A stretch of 12,376 nucleotides of DNA from a bacterium (GCA_021839785.1 JAKCAB010000433.1:1-12376), one strand, 5' to 3'; shown: positions 1 through 7,229, counted from the stretch's first letter. The notes: generated from the letters alone by a model not told the origin. Numbers and translations: made by a program.

Positions 1-412
1 ACCGGAGCGCCGGATTTTTCAGGTCAAAACCGCCCACCCGCATCAAGGCGATGCCCGACAGCAGCACGACCAGGCCGATCGCGAACAGTCCATAACCCAC
101 CCGCACGGCGCGGCGGTTCGTCCGTCCCGCCGCGTTCTTGATGTGGATGAGGCAGAAGACCAGGAACGGAATCACCAACAGAAGCCCCAGCCCGAGGTGG
201 GCCAGGAACATGAGCTGGTAGAAATAATTCTGGTAGGCGCGGCCGCTCACCCATTCGAGCGCCTTGATCGCCAGCAGGTAGGCCGAATTGGCGCCCAACA
301 CCGCCGAGAGCGCGAAAACCGCCAGCAAAAGCCAGCGCAGACGCGGCCCGACGGCCCGCACGTACCGGCGGCGCGCGGGCACGGCGGCGGGCGGCTGGGT
401 CGCATCGTTCAT
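1..412 (-). CDS. Integral membrane protein, 5' part only (possible membrane anchor of a multihaem cytochrome)
   Basis: The reading frame opens at an ATG at 412-410 and runs off the left edge; 137 residues are visible. After a basic N-terminus (RRR near residue 14-16) there are three hydrophobic segments, at about 26-49, 66-91 and 104-124. His72 and His90 lie on the second helix, an arrangement that could ligate b-type haem, although a third helix with paired His would have to lie beyond the window. The segment after helix 3 (RVGGFDLKNPALR) continues out of the window. From memory it resembles the N-terminal anchor of large multihaem or TPR-containing cytochromes in Verrucomicrobiota and Planctomycetota; this is recollection, not a search. 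No Shine-Dalgarno is evident. A 10-codon ORF (441-409) ends in a TGA that overlaps this ATG. The gene lies 168 bases downstream of oxyR on the same strand. Confidence 0.72.
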   Translation of the reverse strand, partial: MNDATQPPAAVPARRRYVRAVGPRLRWLLLAVFALSAVLGANSAYLLAIKALEWVSGRAYQNYFYQLMFLAHLGLGLLLVIPFLVFCLIHIKNAAGRTNRRAVRVGYGLFAIGLVVLLSGIALMRVGGFDLKNPALR

Positions 413-458
413 GCCGTCAACATGTCGGTCAGCCACTTCATGGAAAAGAGGACGCTTT

Positions 459-474
459 ATCTAGCAAATTAGAT
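459..474. promoter_or_regulatory. Short AT-rich palindrome upstream of the left-edge membrane gene
   Basis: Perfect 5-bp inverted repeat ATCTA-gcaaat-TAGAT in the only clearly AT-rich patch (about 455-480) of the spacer between oxyR and the membrane gene. It lies 47-62 bases upstream of the membrane gene's ATG, a plausible promoter or operator position. No convincing -35/-10 pair could be assigned. The rest of 413-580 shows no gene. Confidence 0.25.
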
Positions 475-580
475 CAATTGGCGGCTCCGGCTTGGGATGA
501 TCGGCGGGCATTCCGGGGGCGAAGTGGTGGTTTTGCGGGGCGAACCGTTGCGTCTCAGCCGCGGAAAGCTACAAACCCGG

Positions 581-1555
581 CTATTCGTCTTGCCTTCGAG
601 TCGGTTGGCTCAGGATTTCAGCCTGTTGCTTACGTTGCCTTGGCTCGACCGCGCAGGTCCGGCAGCCCCCCGGTTTGCCAGGGGTTGCGGCAAGCACTTT
701 CAGGAACTCGCCCGCCGCCCGGCCGGGAGGACGTTGCTTTGGCCAGACGGCGACAATCGTGCGCTGCGGTTGGGGCGGTTGCAGCGAGCGATACTCCGGC
801 AGGTCGCTGCGGTTGGGCTGCAACGCCATTGCCGGAACGAGCGCAATGCCGAGGCCGGCGCGCACGAGGGCGTGAACGGTTTCCAATTGCGCGCTGCGAA
901 AGCTGATTTGCGGCTGCACGTCGCGCTGGTCACAGAAACGCAGCACTTGATCGCCCAGGCAATGGCCTTCTTTCATGACGATGAGGCGTTCGCCGCCAAG
1001 GTCCGCCGCGCCCACGCTGCGTTTCCGCGTCAGGCGATGGCCCGGCGGCAGGGCGAGCAACAATTCTTCCGTGAAGAGTGTCTCCGTCTGAACTCGCTTG
1101 TCGTCGATCGGCAGGCTGGCGATCGCCAAATCCAGTTCGCACGCGGCCAGTAGGCTCAACAATTGAGCGGTGGTGTCCTCGTGCACGACGATTTCGACGC
1201 CGGGAAACACCTGGCTGAACCGGGGCAGCACCTGCGGCAACAGGAACGGCGCGATGGTGGGCAACACGCCAACAGCGACCCGGCCGCGCGTCAGCGCACG
1301 CGCTTCCGTAGCCTCGCGGTGCGCGGCCTCGACTTCGGCCAGGATGCGGACCGCGCGTTCGTGCAACGCCTCGCCGGCCGGCGTAAGCTGGGCGCGCGTC
1401 TTCAGCCGGTCAAACAGCCGCTCCCCCAACTCGTCTTCCAACTTCTGAATCTGTTGACTGAGCGAAGGCTGGGCGACGTGGCATTGCGCGGCGGCGCGCG
1501 AAAAGTTCCCCGTCCGCGCCACCGCCACCACGTAGCGAAGTTGATGCAGTTCCAT
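581..1555 (-). CDS. oxyR: OxyR, LysR-family hydrogen peroxide sensor/regulator
   Basis: LysR-type transcription factor of 324 residues. The N-terminal winged helix-turn-helix covers about residues 1-60 (MELHQLRYVV..., then AAAQCHVAQPSLSQQIQKLEDELG), followed by a linker helix and a periplasmic-binding-like effector domain (about 90-295). It is assigned to OxyR because the effector domain carries GHC-LGDQVLRFC: the two cysteines fall at residues 199 and 208, the numbers and spacing of the peroxide-reactive pair in E. coli OxyR, which forms an activating disulfide. ATG at 1555 is chosen over an in-frame TTG at 1561 because LysR proteins normally begin at this point and the ATG gives the matching cysteine numbers. 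About 20-30 extra residues follow the usual C-terminus (including CRTC). It is divergent from the di-haem cytochrome gene and shares with it an OxyR-like operator that overlaps its own start, suggesting autoregulation. Confidence 0.93.
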   Translation of the reverse strand: MELHQLRYVVAVARTGNFSRAAAQCHVAQPSLSQQIQKLEDELGERLFDRLKTRAQLTPAGEALHERAVRILAEVEAAHREATEARALTRGRVAVGVLPTIAPFLLPQVLPRFSQVFPGVEIVVHEDTTAQLLSLLAACELDLAIASLPIDDKRVQTETLFTEELLLALPPGHRLTRKRSVGAADLGGERLIVMKEGHCLGDQVLRFCDQRDVQPQISFRSAQLETVHALVRAGLGIALVPAMALQPNRSDLPEYRSLQPPQPQRTIVAVWPKQRPPGRAAGEFLKVLAATPGKPGGCRTCAVEPRQRKQQAEILSQPTRRQDE

Positions 1556-1590
1556 AGTCAATGCCTATCGTGGACGTAGGAAAGAAGTAT
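1554..1590. promoter_or_regulatory. Predicted tetrapartite OxyR operator
   Basis: Four tetranucleotides at exact 7-base spacing: ATAG (1554-1557), CTAT (1565-1568), GTAG (1576-1579), GTAT (1587-1590). The published E. coli OxyR motif is ATAG-N7-CTAT-N7-ATAG-N7-CTAT, so 14 of 16 core bases match, with periodicity exact over four helical contacts. The site overlaps the oxyR start codon (1555-1553) and lies 92-128 bases upstream of the di-haem cytochrome ATG, where one OxyR tetramer could repress oxyR and activate the divergent gene. No -35/-10 pair could be assigned confidently. Confidence 0.72.
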
Positions 1591-1681
1591 TTCAACCGCC
1601 GCCCGTGCGCGAGGCATGTTACTAATGTGAATAGCACCTGCCGGGTGTTGTTCGCGCGTGTAACCAAAATCCAAAGAACCT

Positions 1682-3052
1682 ATGAACCGGAATATGCTGA
1701 TCCGACGATGGACGCCCGGCGCGTTGATCGCGCTGGCCTGCGTTGTAGCTCCTGTACCTGACTCCTCCGCCGCGGACGAAGAGTTTGCCGCGCTGGTGAA
1801 ACGGCTCGCCGCCGAAAAACCCCAGTTTGCCGAGCGCCAGCGCAACTTGCTGGCGGAGCGCTACGACCTTTCCGACCGGCCGGCCGCCGGTGTGACCATG
1901 TCGCGCGGCAAGCCGGCGCAGGCCGGCGTGCGCGTGAAGCTGCCTGAAGGCATGAGTTGGGACCAACTCGCTGCCTTGACGCCCGAGGAGGTCAAAAGCC
2001 GGAACCTTTGGCCCGCCGGCTTTTACCCTTTGCCGCATCCGCACCACGAGGCGGGCGGGATGGTGTTCCCGAAATTGCTTATCGACGAAACGAAACGCCA
2101 GACGGGCCGCGACCTGACCCGGTTCGACTTGGACTTCGACCTGCCGGATCATCTGTTGCCGGAGTTTCCGGCGCCGATTTATCTGACCACCCGGCCGGAC
2201 CTGGGCGACGTGTCTCAAGGCCAGTTGGTGACGCTGGCCAACTACTACGAGCTGTTCAAAGACGTTCTCAATCCCAAGCAACTTGAAGGCTTGCGCCTGC
2301 TCGTAACGCCGTTCCCGCAACAACAGTTCAACGCCACCGACGACCGCCGCAGCCTCCGGGCGCACGAAGGCGTCGCCTGTTTCGACTGCCATGCCAACGG
2401 CCACACCGTCGCCGCCACCCACACCGTCGGCGACATCCGGCCCAACGAGCACCGGCACCGCATCGACACGCCCACGTTGCGCGGCGTGAACGTCCAGCGC
2501 CTGTTCGGTTCGCAGCGCGCGTTGAAGACGGTCGAGGACTTCACCGAGTTCGAGCAGCGCGCCGCGTACTTCGACGGTGACATCACCTTGGCGGCGAAGA
2601 AGGGCGTCAACCCCCTCGAGCGTGGCAGTCAAGTGCATTTCATGGCGGAGTTCGAAGAGTTGCTCGACTTCCCGCCGGCCCCCAAGCTCAACGTGCTGGG
2701 CAGGCTTGATCCAAGCCAGGCCAGCGAGGCCGAGCTTCGCGGCCAGGAACTGTTCTTTGGCAAGGCCCAGTGCGCCGTCTGCCACACGCCGCCGTACTAC
2801 ACGGACAACCTCATGCACAACCTGCGCGCCGAACGCTTCTTCAACGAGAAGCTGATCAACGGCCGCAAAGCCAGCGCCGATGGCCCGATCAAGACCTTCC
2901 CGCTGCGGGGCATCAAGGACTCGCCTCCCTACTTGCACGACGACCGTTTGCTCACCCTCGAGGACACCGTCGAGTTCTTCAACCTGGTGCTGCAAACACG
3001 GCTGAACAGCGCCGAGAAAACCGACTTGGTTGCCTTCCTGCGCGCGCTCTAA
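1682..3052 (+). CDS. Secreted di-haem cytochrome c, cytochrome c peroxidase/MauG-type
   Basis: 456 residues. The N-terminus has a Sec-type signal peptide (basic MNRNMLIRRW, hydrophobic core ALIALACVVAP, likely cleavage near SSA-AD, about residue 30-31), so the protein should be periplasmic. Two c-haem motifs are visible, CFDCH (Cys233/Cys236/His237) and CAVCH (Cys364/Cys367/His368). The C-terminal half has the RGxELFFGKAxCAxCHTPP and PLRGIKDSPPYLHDDRLLTLEDTVEFFN signatures of the bacterial di-haem peroxidase/MauG superfamily. About 200 residues precede the first haem motif, far more than in classical CcpA, so the true substrate may differ from H2O2; such proteins are sometimes annotated 'cytochrome B6', which this is not. 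The divergent oxyR and shared operator support a peroxide-related role. The start has only a weak purine-rich upstream sequence. A hairpin follows 116 bases downstream. Confidence 0.88.
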   Translation: MNRNMLIRRWTPGALIALACVVAPVPDSSAADEEFAALVKRLAAEKPQFAERQRNLLAERYDLSDRPAAGVTMSRGKPAQAGVRVKLPEGMSWDQLAALTPEEVKSRNLWPAGFYPLPHPHHEAGGMVFPKLLIDETKRQTGRDLTRFDLDFDLPDHLLPEFPAPIYLTTRPDLGDVSQGQLVTLANYYELFKDVLNPKQLEGLRLLVTPFPQQQFNATDDRRSLRAHEGVACFDCHANGHTVAATHTVGDIRPNEHRHRIDTPTLRGVNVQRLFGSQRALKTVEDFTEFEQRAAYFDGDITLAAKKGVNPLERGSQVHFMAEFEELLDFPPAPKLNVLGRLDPSQASEAELRGQELFFGKAQCAVCHTPPYYTDNLMHNLRAERFFNEKLINGRKASADGPIKTFPLRGIKDSPPYLHDDRLLTLEDTVEFFNLVLQTRLNSAEKTDLVAFLRAL

Positions 3053-3069
3053 ACCTTGAGTCCATCCGG

Positions 3070-3132
3070 CGTGAGAACGTTGGGCAGCCAGAGACTTTTC
3101 AGCAAGGCAACTGACGCTCAAACGTTCTCACG
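3070..3132. repeat. Widely spaced 12-bp perfect inverted repeat
   Basis: CGTGAGAACGTT (3070-3081) and AACGTTCTCACG (3121-3132) are perfect reverse complements separated by 39 bases with no ORF. It begins 18 bases after the di-haem cytochrome stop. It could be a long-loop 3'-end RNA structure, a protein-binding palindrome or a minimal transposon remnant; no target-site duplication is obvious. Confidence 0.5.
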
Positions 3133-3167
3133 GCCTGTTCTAACCCGAGGCAACTCGATTCCGCGAA

Positions 3168-3200
3168 TCAGCGACCCCCGGCAAAACCGGGGGTCGCTGA
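3168..3200. terminator. Strong hairpin between convergent genes, probable bidirectional terminator
   Basis: Perfect 14-bp stem TCAGCGACCCCCGG / CCGGGGGTCGCTGA with a CAAAA loop. It lies between the convergent di-haem cytochrome gene (ends 3052) and the feo operon (ends 3238), 37 bases past the latter. Neither strand has a run of T after the stem, so it may act as a 3'-end stabiliser or need a factor to terminate. A small palindrome (3205-3217, CGCGTT-g-AACGCG) follows. Confidence 0.6.
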
Positions 3201-3237
3201 CGGACGCGTTGAACGCGATTGCTCGCTTTGGAACGAA

Positions 3238-3438
3238 TTACGCCCGGCGTGGCAAAGAGAGCGGCCGGTCATTCAAAATCCCGGCGCGTTTGGTGGGGCT
3301 GGTGTGCGCCGGGCAGCAACCGCCCGTGCCACACGCAACGCCACCGTTGCGCCGGCCACGCAGCCAGCGCCACACGAGATAGCCCAGCGCAACGCTCACC
3401 GCGGCGATTACAAGCAAGGAGTCCAGCCAGGCAGGCAT
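3238..3438 (-). CDS. FeoB-associated small Cys-rich membrane protein
   Basis: 66 residues: one N-terminal membrane helix (about 5-26, WLDSLLVIAAVSVALGYLVW), a basic stretch (RWLRGRR), then a small cysteine cluster VACGTGGCCPA (Cys36, Cys41, Cys42) and a polar tail. This helix-basic-cysteine design and the position directly after feoB match the FeoB-associated Cys-rich membrane protein family, whose role in Fe(II) uptake is unsettled; it is distinct from winged-helix FeoC. ATG at 3438 leaves a 26-base gap after feoB. An in-frame GTG at 3468 overlaps the feoB stop as GTGA and would add 10 residues, an arrangement typical of coupled translation. Neither start has a clear Shine-Dalgarno. It is the last gene of the operon. 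Confidence 0.78.
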   Translation of the reverse strand: MPAWLDSLLVIAAVSVALGYLVWRWLRGRRNGGVACGTGGCCPAHTSPTKRAGILNDRPLSLPRRA

Positions 3439-3464
3439 GGGAGTGACGGGAGGGGGTTCCTGGC

Positions 3465-5603
3465 TCACGTGAAACCCAGCAGACGCCCGCCCTGAAACAC
3501 CAAGAACGCGCCCAGCCAGGCCAACAGGGTCATGTAACCGAGTTGAAACAGCGGCCAGCGCCACGAATTGGTTTCGCGGCGCACAACCGCCACCGTGCTG
3601 AGGCATTGCATGGCCAGCACGTAAAACACCATCAGGCTCAGACAGACCAGCGGTGTGTAGGTGCCGGAGCCGTCCGCCCGCTTCTCGCCCAGCATCGCGT
3701 CGCGCAGGGCGGGCGTGTCTTCCTCGCCGTTCTCAATGGAGTAGATGACGGACATGGTTCCCACGAAGACCTCGCGCGCGGCAAAGGAGCTGATGATGCC
3801 GATGCCGATCTTCCAGTCGTAGCCTAGCGGGGCGATGACCGGTTCGAGGACGTGGCCGAGGCGTCCCGCGACGCTGTGAGCGAGGGCTTGAGCCGGCGTG
3901 GCTTTCGGATCGGCGGGCTGTGGATACGTGGATAGCGCCCAAATGATGACCGAGATGGCCAGGATCACCGTGCCGGCCTGGCGGAGGAACAGGCTGACCC
4001 GTTCCCACATGCGAACCAGCGTGACCCGCAGCGAAGGCCGGCGGTACGGCGGCATTTCCAGAAGCAGCAGCGAGCGCTCGCCCTTGAATAACGTCTTGCG
4101 GAACAGCCATGCCATGCCGAACGCCGCCGTCAGGCCAAGGGCGTAGAGTCCGAGCATCAGCCCGGCCTTGTGCCACGCGCTGAAGGTCGCCGGCAACATC
4201 ACGGCGATCATCAGCGAATACACCGGCAGCCGCGCGGAGCAGCTCACTAGCGGCGCCACGAGGATCGTGACGAGGCGGTCCTTCGGATTGTCGATGGTGC
4301 GTGCGCCCATGATGCCGGGAATCGCGCAGGCGAACGAACTCAGCATCGGCACGAATGACTTGCCGTGCAGCCCCACCCGGCTCATCACGCGGTCCATGAT
4401 GAACGCCGCGCGGGCCAGGTAGCCGGTGTCTTCCAGCAAGCCGATGAAGAAAAAGAGAATGAGTATCTGCGGCAGAAAAATCACCACCCCACCCACGCCG
4501 GCCACGACGCCGCTGGTCAGCAGCTCGCGGAAATCGCCCGCCGGCATCGCGCTTTCGATCCAGCCGTTCAGCGCGTCCTGTGCCGACTCGATCCATCCCA
4601 TTGGCACTTCGGCTACGCGGAAGATGGTGAAGAACACCGCCGCCATCACGGCGAGGAAGACCAGCCAGCCCCAGACCTTGTGCGTAAAAATACCGTCGAG
4701 GCGCTCGCTCAGCGTGGCTTCCGCGCCGCCCCGCGCGCGCACTGTGTGTTCGATGATCGTTTCCACCCAGGCGTACCGCGCGTGGACGGTCGCCGAAATC
4801 GCGTCCAGGCCGGTGGCGGCGATCGCAGCGCGGGCTCGGGTCAGCGCAGGCTGCACCGCGGCGGACGCAGCTTCGGCCTGCGCCTTCGTGCCGGTGACGA
4901 ACAGAATGGCTTCCGCTTGAGGGAACCTGGGCGGCTGGTTACTCACGCGAACCAACGCATCCTCCACCAGCCGCACGCCTTCCTCAATCGCCGGCGGCAG
5001 CGTGGCCCGATGCGGGGCAGGGCCGTCTAGCTGGCGCGTGATGGCCTGGCGTAGTTCCACCAAACCCTTTCCTTGAGCTGCCACCACGGGCACGACCGGG
5101 CAGCCGAGCCGGCGAGACAGCTCTGGCAGGTTGATCACCCAGCCATCGCGCTCGGCGAGGTCAATCATCACCAGCGCCACCACGAGCGGCAGGCCGAGTT
5201 CGGCCAGTTGCGTGACGAGGTAGAGGTTTCGCTCCAGGTTCGTGGCGTCCACGACACAGAGGATGACATCGGGCGCCGGCGTATCAGCGCGCCGGCCCAA
5301 CAGGACATCGCGTGCCAGCGCTTCGTCCGGCGAGCGCGTCTGCAACGAATACATGCCGGGCAGGTCGAGCAGTTCGAACGCTTCGCCGTGCGAGCCATAG
5401 AAACGACCGATCTTCTTTTCCACCGTCACGCCCGGATAGTTGCCGACTTTCTGACGCAGGCCGGTGAGGGCGTTGAAGAGCGTGCTCTTGCCGCTGTTGG
5501 GATTGCCGGCGATGGCGACGGTGCCGGCTCTCGATTCGACTCGTGATGCGGAGGCTTTCCGTCCGTCGGCGACGCCGCCGGGGATGGCAGGCGAGTTGGT
5601 CAT
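3465..5603 (-). CDS. feoB: FeoB ferrous iron transporter
   Basis: 712-residue inner-membrane Fe(II) importer with an N-terminal G domain. G1 is GNPNSGKST (33-41), G2 lies in NYPGVTVEKK (about 55-64) and G3 is DLPG (80-83). The membrane part (about 310-712) has both Gate domains and the conserved cysteines: FACAIPG (Cys426), SCSARLP (Cys455) and Cys667 near the C-terminus. FeoB imports Fe2+ across the inner membrane, powered or gated by its nucleotide-binding domain. Oddity: the G4 position, normally NxxD, reads V145-M-I-D148, and the G5 region (PVVAAQGKG, about 172-180) lacks the usual S-A, so guanine specificity may be relaxed. About 28 residues precede the G domain. It follows feoA by 27 bases, is followed closely by the Cys-rich partner, and ATG at 5603 is the natural start. 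Confidence 0.97.
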   Translation of the reverse strand: MTNSPAIPGGVADGRKASASRVESRAGTVAIAGNPNSGKSTLFNALTGLRQKVGNYPGVTVEKKIGRFYGSHGEAFELLDLPGMYSLQTRSPDEALARDVLLGRRADTPAPDVILCVVDATNLERNLYLVTQLAELGLPLVVALVMIDLAERDGWVINLPELSRRLGCPVVPVVAAQGKGLVELRQAITRQLDGPAPHRATLPPAIEEGVRLVEDALVRVSNQPPRFPQAEAILFVTGTKAQAEAASAAVQPALTRARAAIAATGLDAISATVHARYAWVETIIEHTVRARGGAEATLSERLDGIFTHKVWGWLVFLAVMAAVFFTIFRVAEVPMGWIESAQDALNGWIESAMPAGDFRELLTSGVVAGVGGVVIFLPQILILFFFIGLLEDTGYLARAAFIMDRVMSRVGLHGKSFVPMLSSFACAIPGIMGARTIDNPKDRLVTILVAPLVSCSARLPVYSLMIAVMLPATFSAWHKAGLMLGLYALGLTAAFGMAWLFRKTLFKGERSLLLLEMPPYRRPSLRVTLVRMWERVSLFLRQAGTVILAISVIIWALSTYPQPADPKATPAQALAHSVAGRLGHVLEPVIAPLGYDWKIGIGIISSFAAREVFVGTMSVIYSIENGEEDTPALRDAMLGEKRADGSGTYTPLVCLSLMVFYVLAMQCLSTVAVVRRETNSWRWPLFQLGYMTLLAWLGAFLVFQGGRLLGFT

Positions 5604-5630
5604 GGAGATGTGGCGAAGAGGTCGAATGAA

Positions 5631-5879
5631 TCAATCAGCGATTACGACGAGCACGCCTTCCGCTTCGGACGCCCGGAGCGAGAGGAAGTAGCCGCGCACC
5701 TGGACTTCCATCGGGTCACCGAGCGGCGCGTAGCGTATCACGCGACACCCGATGCCTTCGGTGAGGCCCATTTCCAGAAGGCGGAGCCGCACGCCTTCCG
5801 GCAGCGAGAAGCCTTTGATCTTGAGGCGCTGGCCAACCGGCTGGCCCGCGAGTGTGATGGGGGCGCTGGTTGCAGTCAT
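5631..5879 (-). CDS. feoA: FeoA, cytosolic SH3-like partner of FeoB
   Basis: 82 residues forming the small SH3-like beta barrel of FeoA. Typical signatures are visible: a LAGQPVGQRLKIKGF opening strand, LRLLEMGLTEGIGCRVIRYAPLGDPMEVQVRGYFLSLRASEAEGVLV. FeoA is cytosolic and needed for FeoB-dependent Fe(II) uptake, probably by contacting its G domain. It sits 27 bases after the porin gene and 27 bases before feoB, all on the same strand, so one transcript is likely. ATG at 5879 gives the usual family length. No clear Shine-Dalgarno is visible. Confidence 0.95.
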   Translation of the reverse strand: MTATSAPITLAGQPVGQRLKIKGFSLPEGVRLRLLEMGLTEGIGCRVIRYAPLGDPMEVQVRGYFLSLRASEAEGVLVVIAD

Positions 5880-5906
5880 GGTCTGGCGAAGCTGGACATT
5901 GAGGTT

Positions 5907-7229
5907 TCAGAAATCGATCGCGGCGCTCAGCCCCAGCACCGTCGCGGTTTCGCGGGAGCCGGAACCAGGATTCACGGCGGGGTTGAACAGGAATTGCACG
6001 TCCGCCTGGAGCGCCATCCAGCGAGTGACTTGCGCTTTGTAAGTTAGTTCCAGCGTCGTTTCGCTGCTGGCCACGCCATCCGGGCCGGTGCTGCGCAGGA
6101 AGTCGTCACCAAAGTGAGTGTAGGAAACCGCTGCCCCAGCCACGTCGTCGGGCCGGCACGCGAGTGGGGCAAACCAGTTCAGTCCCGCGTCCGCATAGAG
6201 GGGCACCATGCTCCGATCATGCTCAGGCGTGATGCCCAGGCGCACAAACAGGCCTAGCTGGGTCTTGCCTGCGCGGTCGGCCAGCAACGCCAAGTCGTGA
6301 ACGAGATAAAAATTGGGCACGGTTTGCCGCGTGGTTGGCGGCTCGCCGGACATGCTCCCGCTAAAATCATCCAGCGGTCCCGTGTGATAGTTGAGGCCCA
6401 AGCGCACCGTTGCCGGGTGCCGGGCCATCCGGCAGCGGTAGCCACCTTCCCAGAACAAACCCAGTTCGACGGGCGATTGACTGGCCCAGCCAAAACCGTG
6501 GTTGTCCCTTTCATCGAACCCGACTCTGCCGTCGTAAAGCCCGACCTGCGTGTAGAACGGCTCGCCTGGCCGCACCCGGAGAAATACCCCGGGCGCTGCC
6601 ACCGAGAAGATGGGAAACGCCGGTGGACTGCCGCAGGAGGTCGCCAGGGGTGTGCCCACCTGCGAGGGCATGGCCCCGAAGACGGAGTTGAGGAACAAGC
6701 CGGCGTAGTCCGATCCCATGAAGTCGTCGTCCACGGCAATCTGGCCGAGCTTCAGCACCACCGCTTCGTCGTGCCAAGCGTGGCGGTAGTGCAGGTTAAA
6801 CGCACGCCAGTGATCGCCAGCCATGACGCTGCTGACCGGATTAAACCCGCCGGTATAATCGTCGAAGCACACGTCGTTGCGCAAATTCTGCACCCAATGC
6901 GCCTGGACCATGAAGTTGCCGCCCTCCCACCAGCCGAGTTTGGCCGTGTCCAACTCGACGCCGAAATCCAGCAGGCTGTTCCACCATCCACGTCGTTGGA
7001 GACCGCCCGCCACGTTGCCCCACCCTTCCGTGGTCCAGATTGCGAACGGCGCGACACCAGAATCCTGGAGACTTGCGCGCGCGTTCCACGAGCTGGTGAG
7101 CGCGTCGGTCCCGGAGTCGGCGAGGACTTTCTCCGTCAATGCCCCATTCAACCCGTGTACCACGGCGAACGCGAGGCATCGGATCGTTCCCGATACCCGC
7201 ATCCGACCGGCGGCTGACGTGTTTGTCAT
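5907..7229 (-). CDS. OprB-family outer-membrane porin, first gene of the feo operon
   Basis: 440 residues from ATG 7229. The N-terminus contains a signal-like segment (RVSGTIRCLAFAVVHGLNGALTEKVLA), then alternating aromatic and polar beta strands to a terminal Phe (SAAIDF), the usual signal for barrel insertion by BAM. Segments such as WGNVAGGLQRRGWWNSLLDFGVELDTAKLGWWEGGNFMVQAHWVQ, LKLGQIAVDDDFMGSDYAGLFLNSVFG and PFYTQVGLYDG match the OprB ('carbohydrate-selective') porin family. The family name should not be taken as substrate evidence: the gene lies 27 bases before feoA, so an outer-membrane route for Fe(II) or a small chelate is a reasonable inference. The frame is open up to 7385, but the extra 52 residues are Arg/Pro-rich and would bury the signal peptide. 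An ATG at 7202 (MRVSG) is an alternative start. Confidence 0.85.
   Translation of the reverse strand: MTNTSAAGRMRVSGTIRCLAFAVVHGLNGALTEKVLADSGTDALTSSWNARASLQDSGVAPFAIWTTEGWGNVAGGLQRRGWWNSLLDFGVELDTAKLGWWEGGNFMVQAHWVQNLRNDVCFDDYTGGFNPVSSVMAGDHWRAFNLHYRHAWHDEAVVLKLGQIAVDDDFMGSDYAGLFLNSVFGAMPSQVGTPLATSCGSPPAFPIFSVAAPGVFLRVRPGEPFYTQVGLYDGRVGFDERDNHGFGWASQSPVELGLFWEGGYRCRMARHPATVRLGLNYHTGPLDDFSGSMSGEPPTTRQTVPNFYLVHDLALLADRAGKTQLGLFVRLGITPEHDRSMVPLYADAGLNWFAPLACRPDDVAGAAVSYTHFGDDFLRSTGPDGVASSETTLELTYKAQVTRWMALQADVQFLFNPAVNPGSGSRETATVLGLSAAIDF

Noticed and set aside
478..1579. Several long plus-strand ORFs (478-906, 497-1153, 1163-1579) opposite oxyR
   Set aside because: They are antisense to oxyR, which has full family signatures including both redox cysteines; their products are Arg-rich and match no family I know.
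1622..3121. 499-codon minus-strand ORF opposite the di-haem cytochrome gene
   Set aside because: The plus strand has a signal peptide, two CxxCH motifs and CCP/MauG signatures; the minus-strand frame is open because of GC-rich codon structure.
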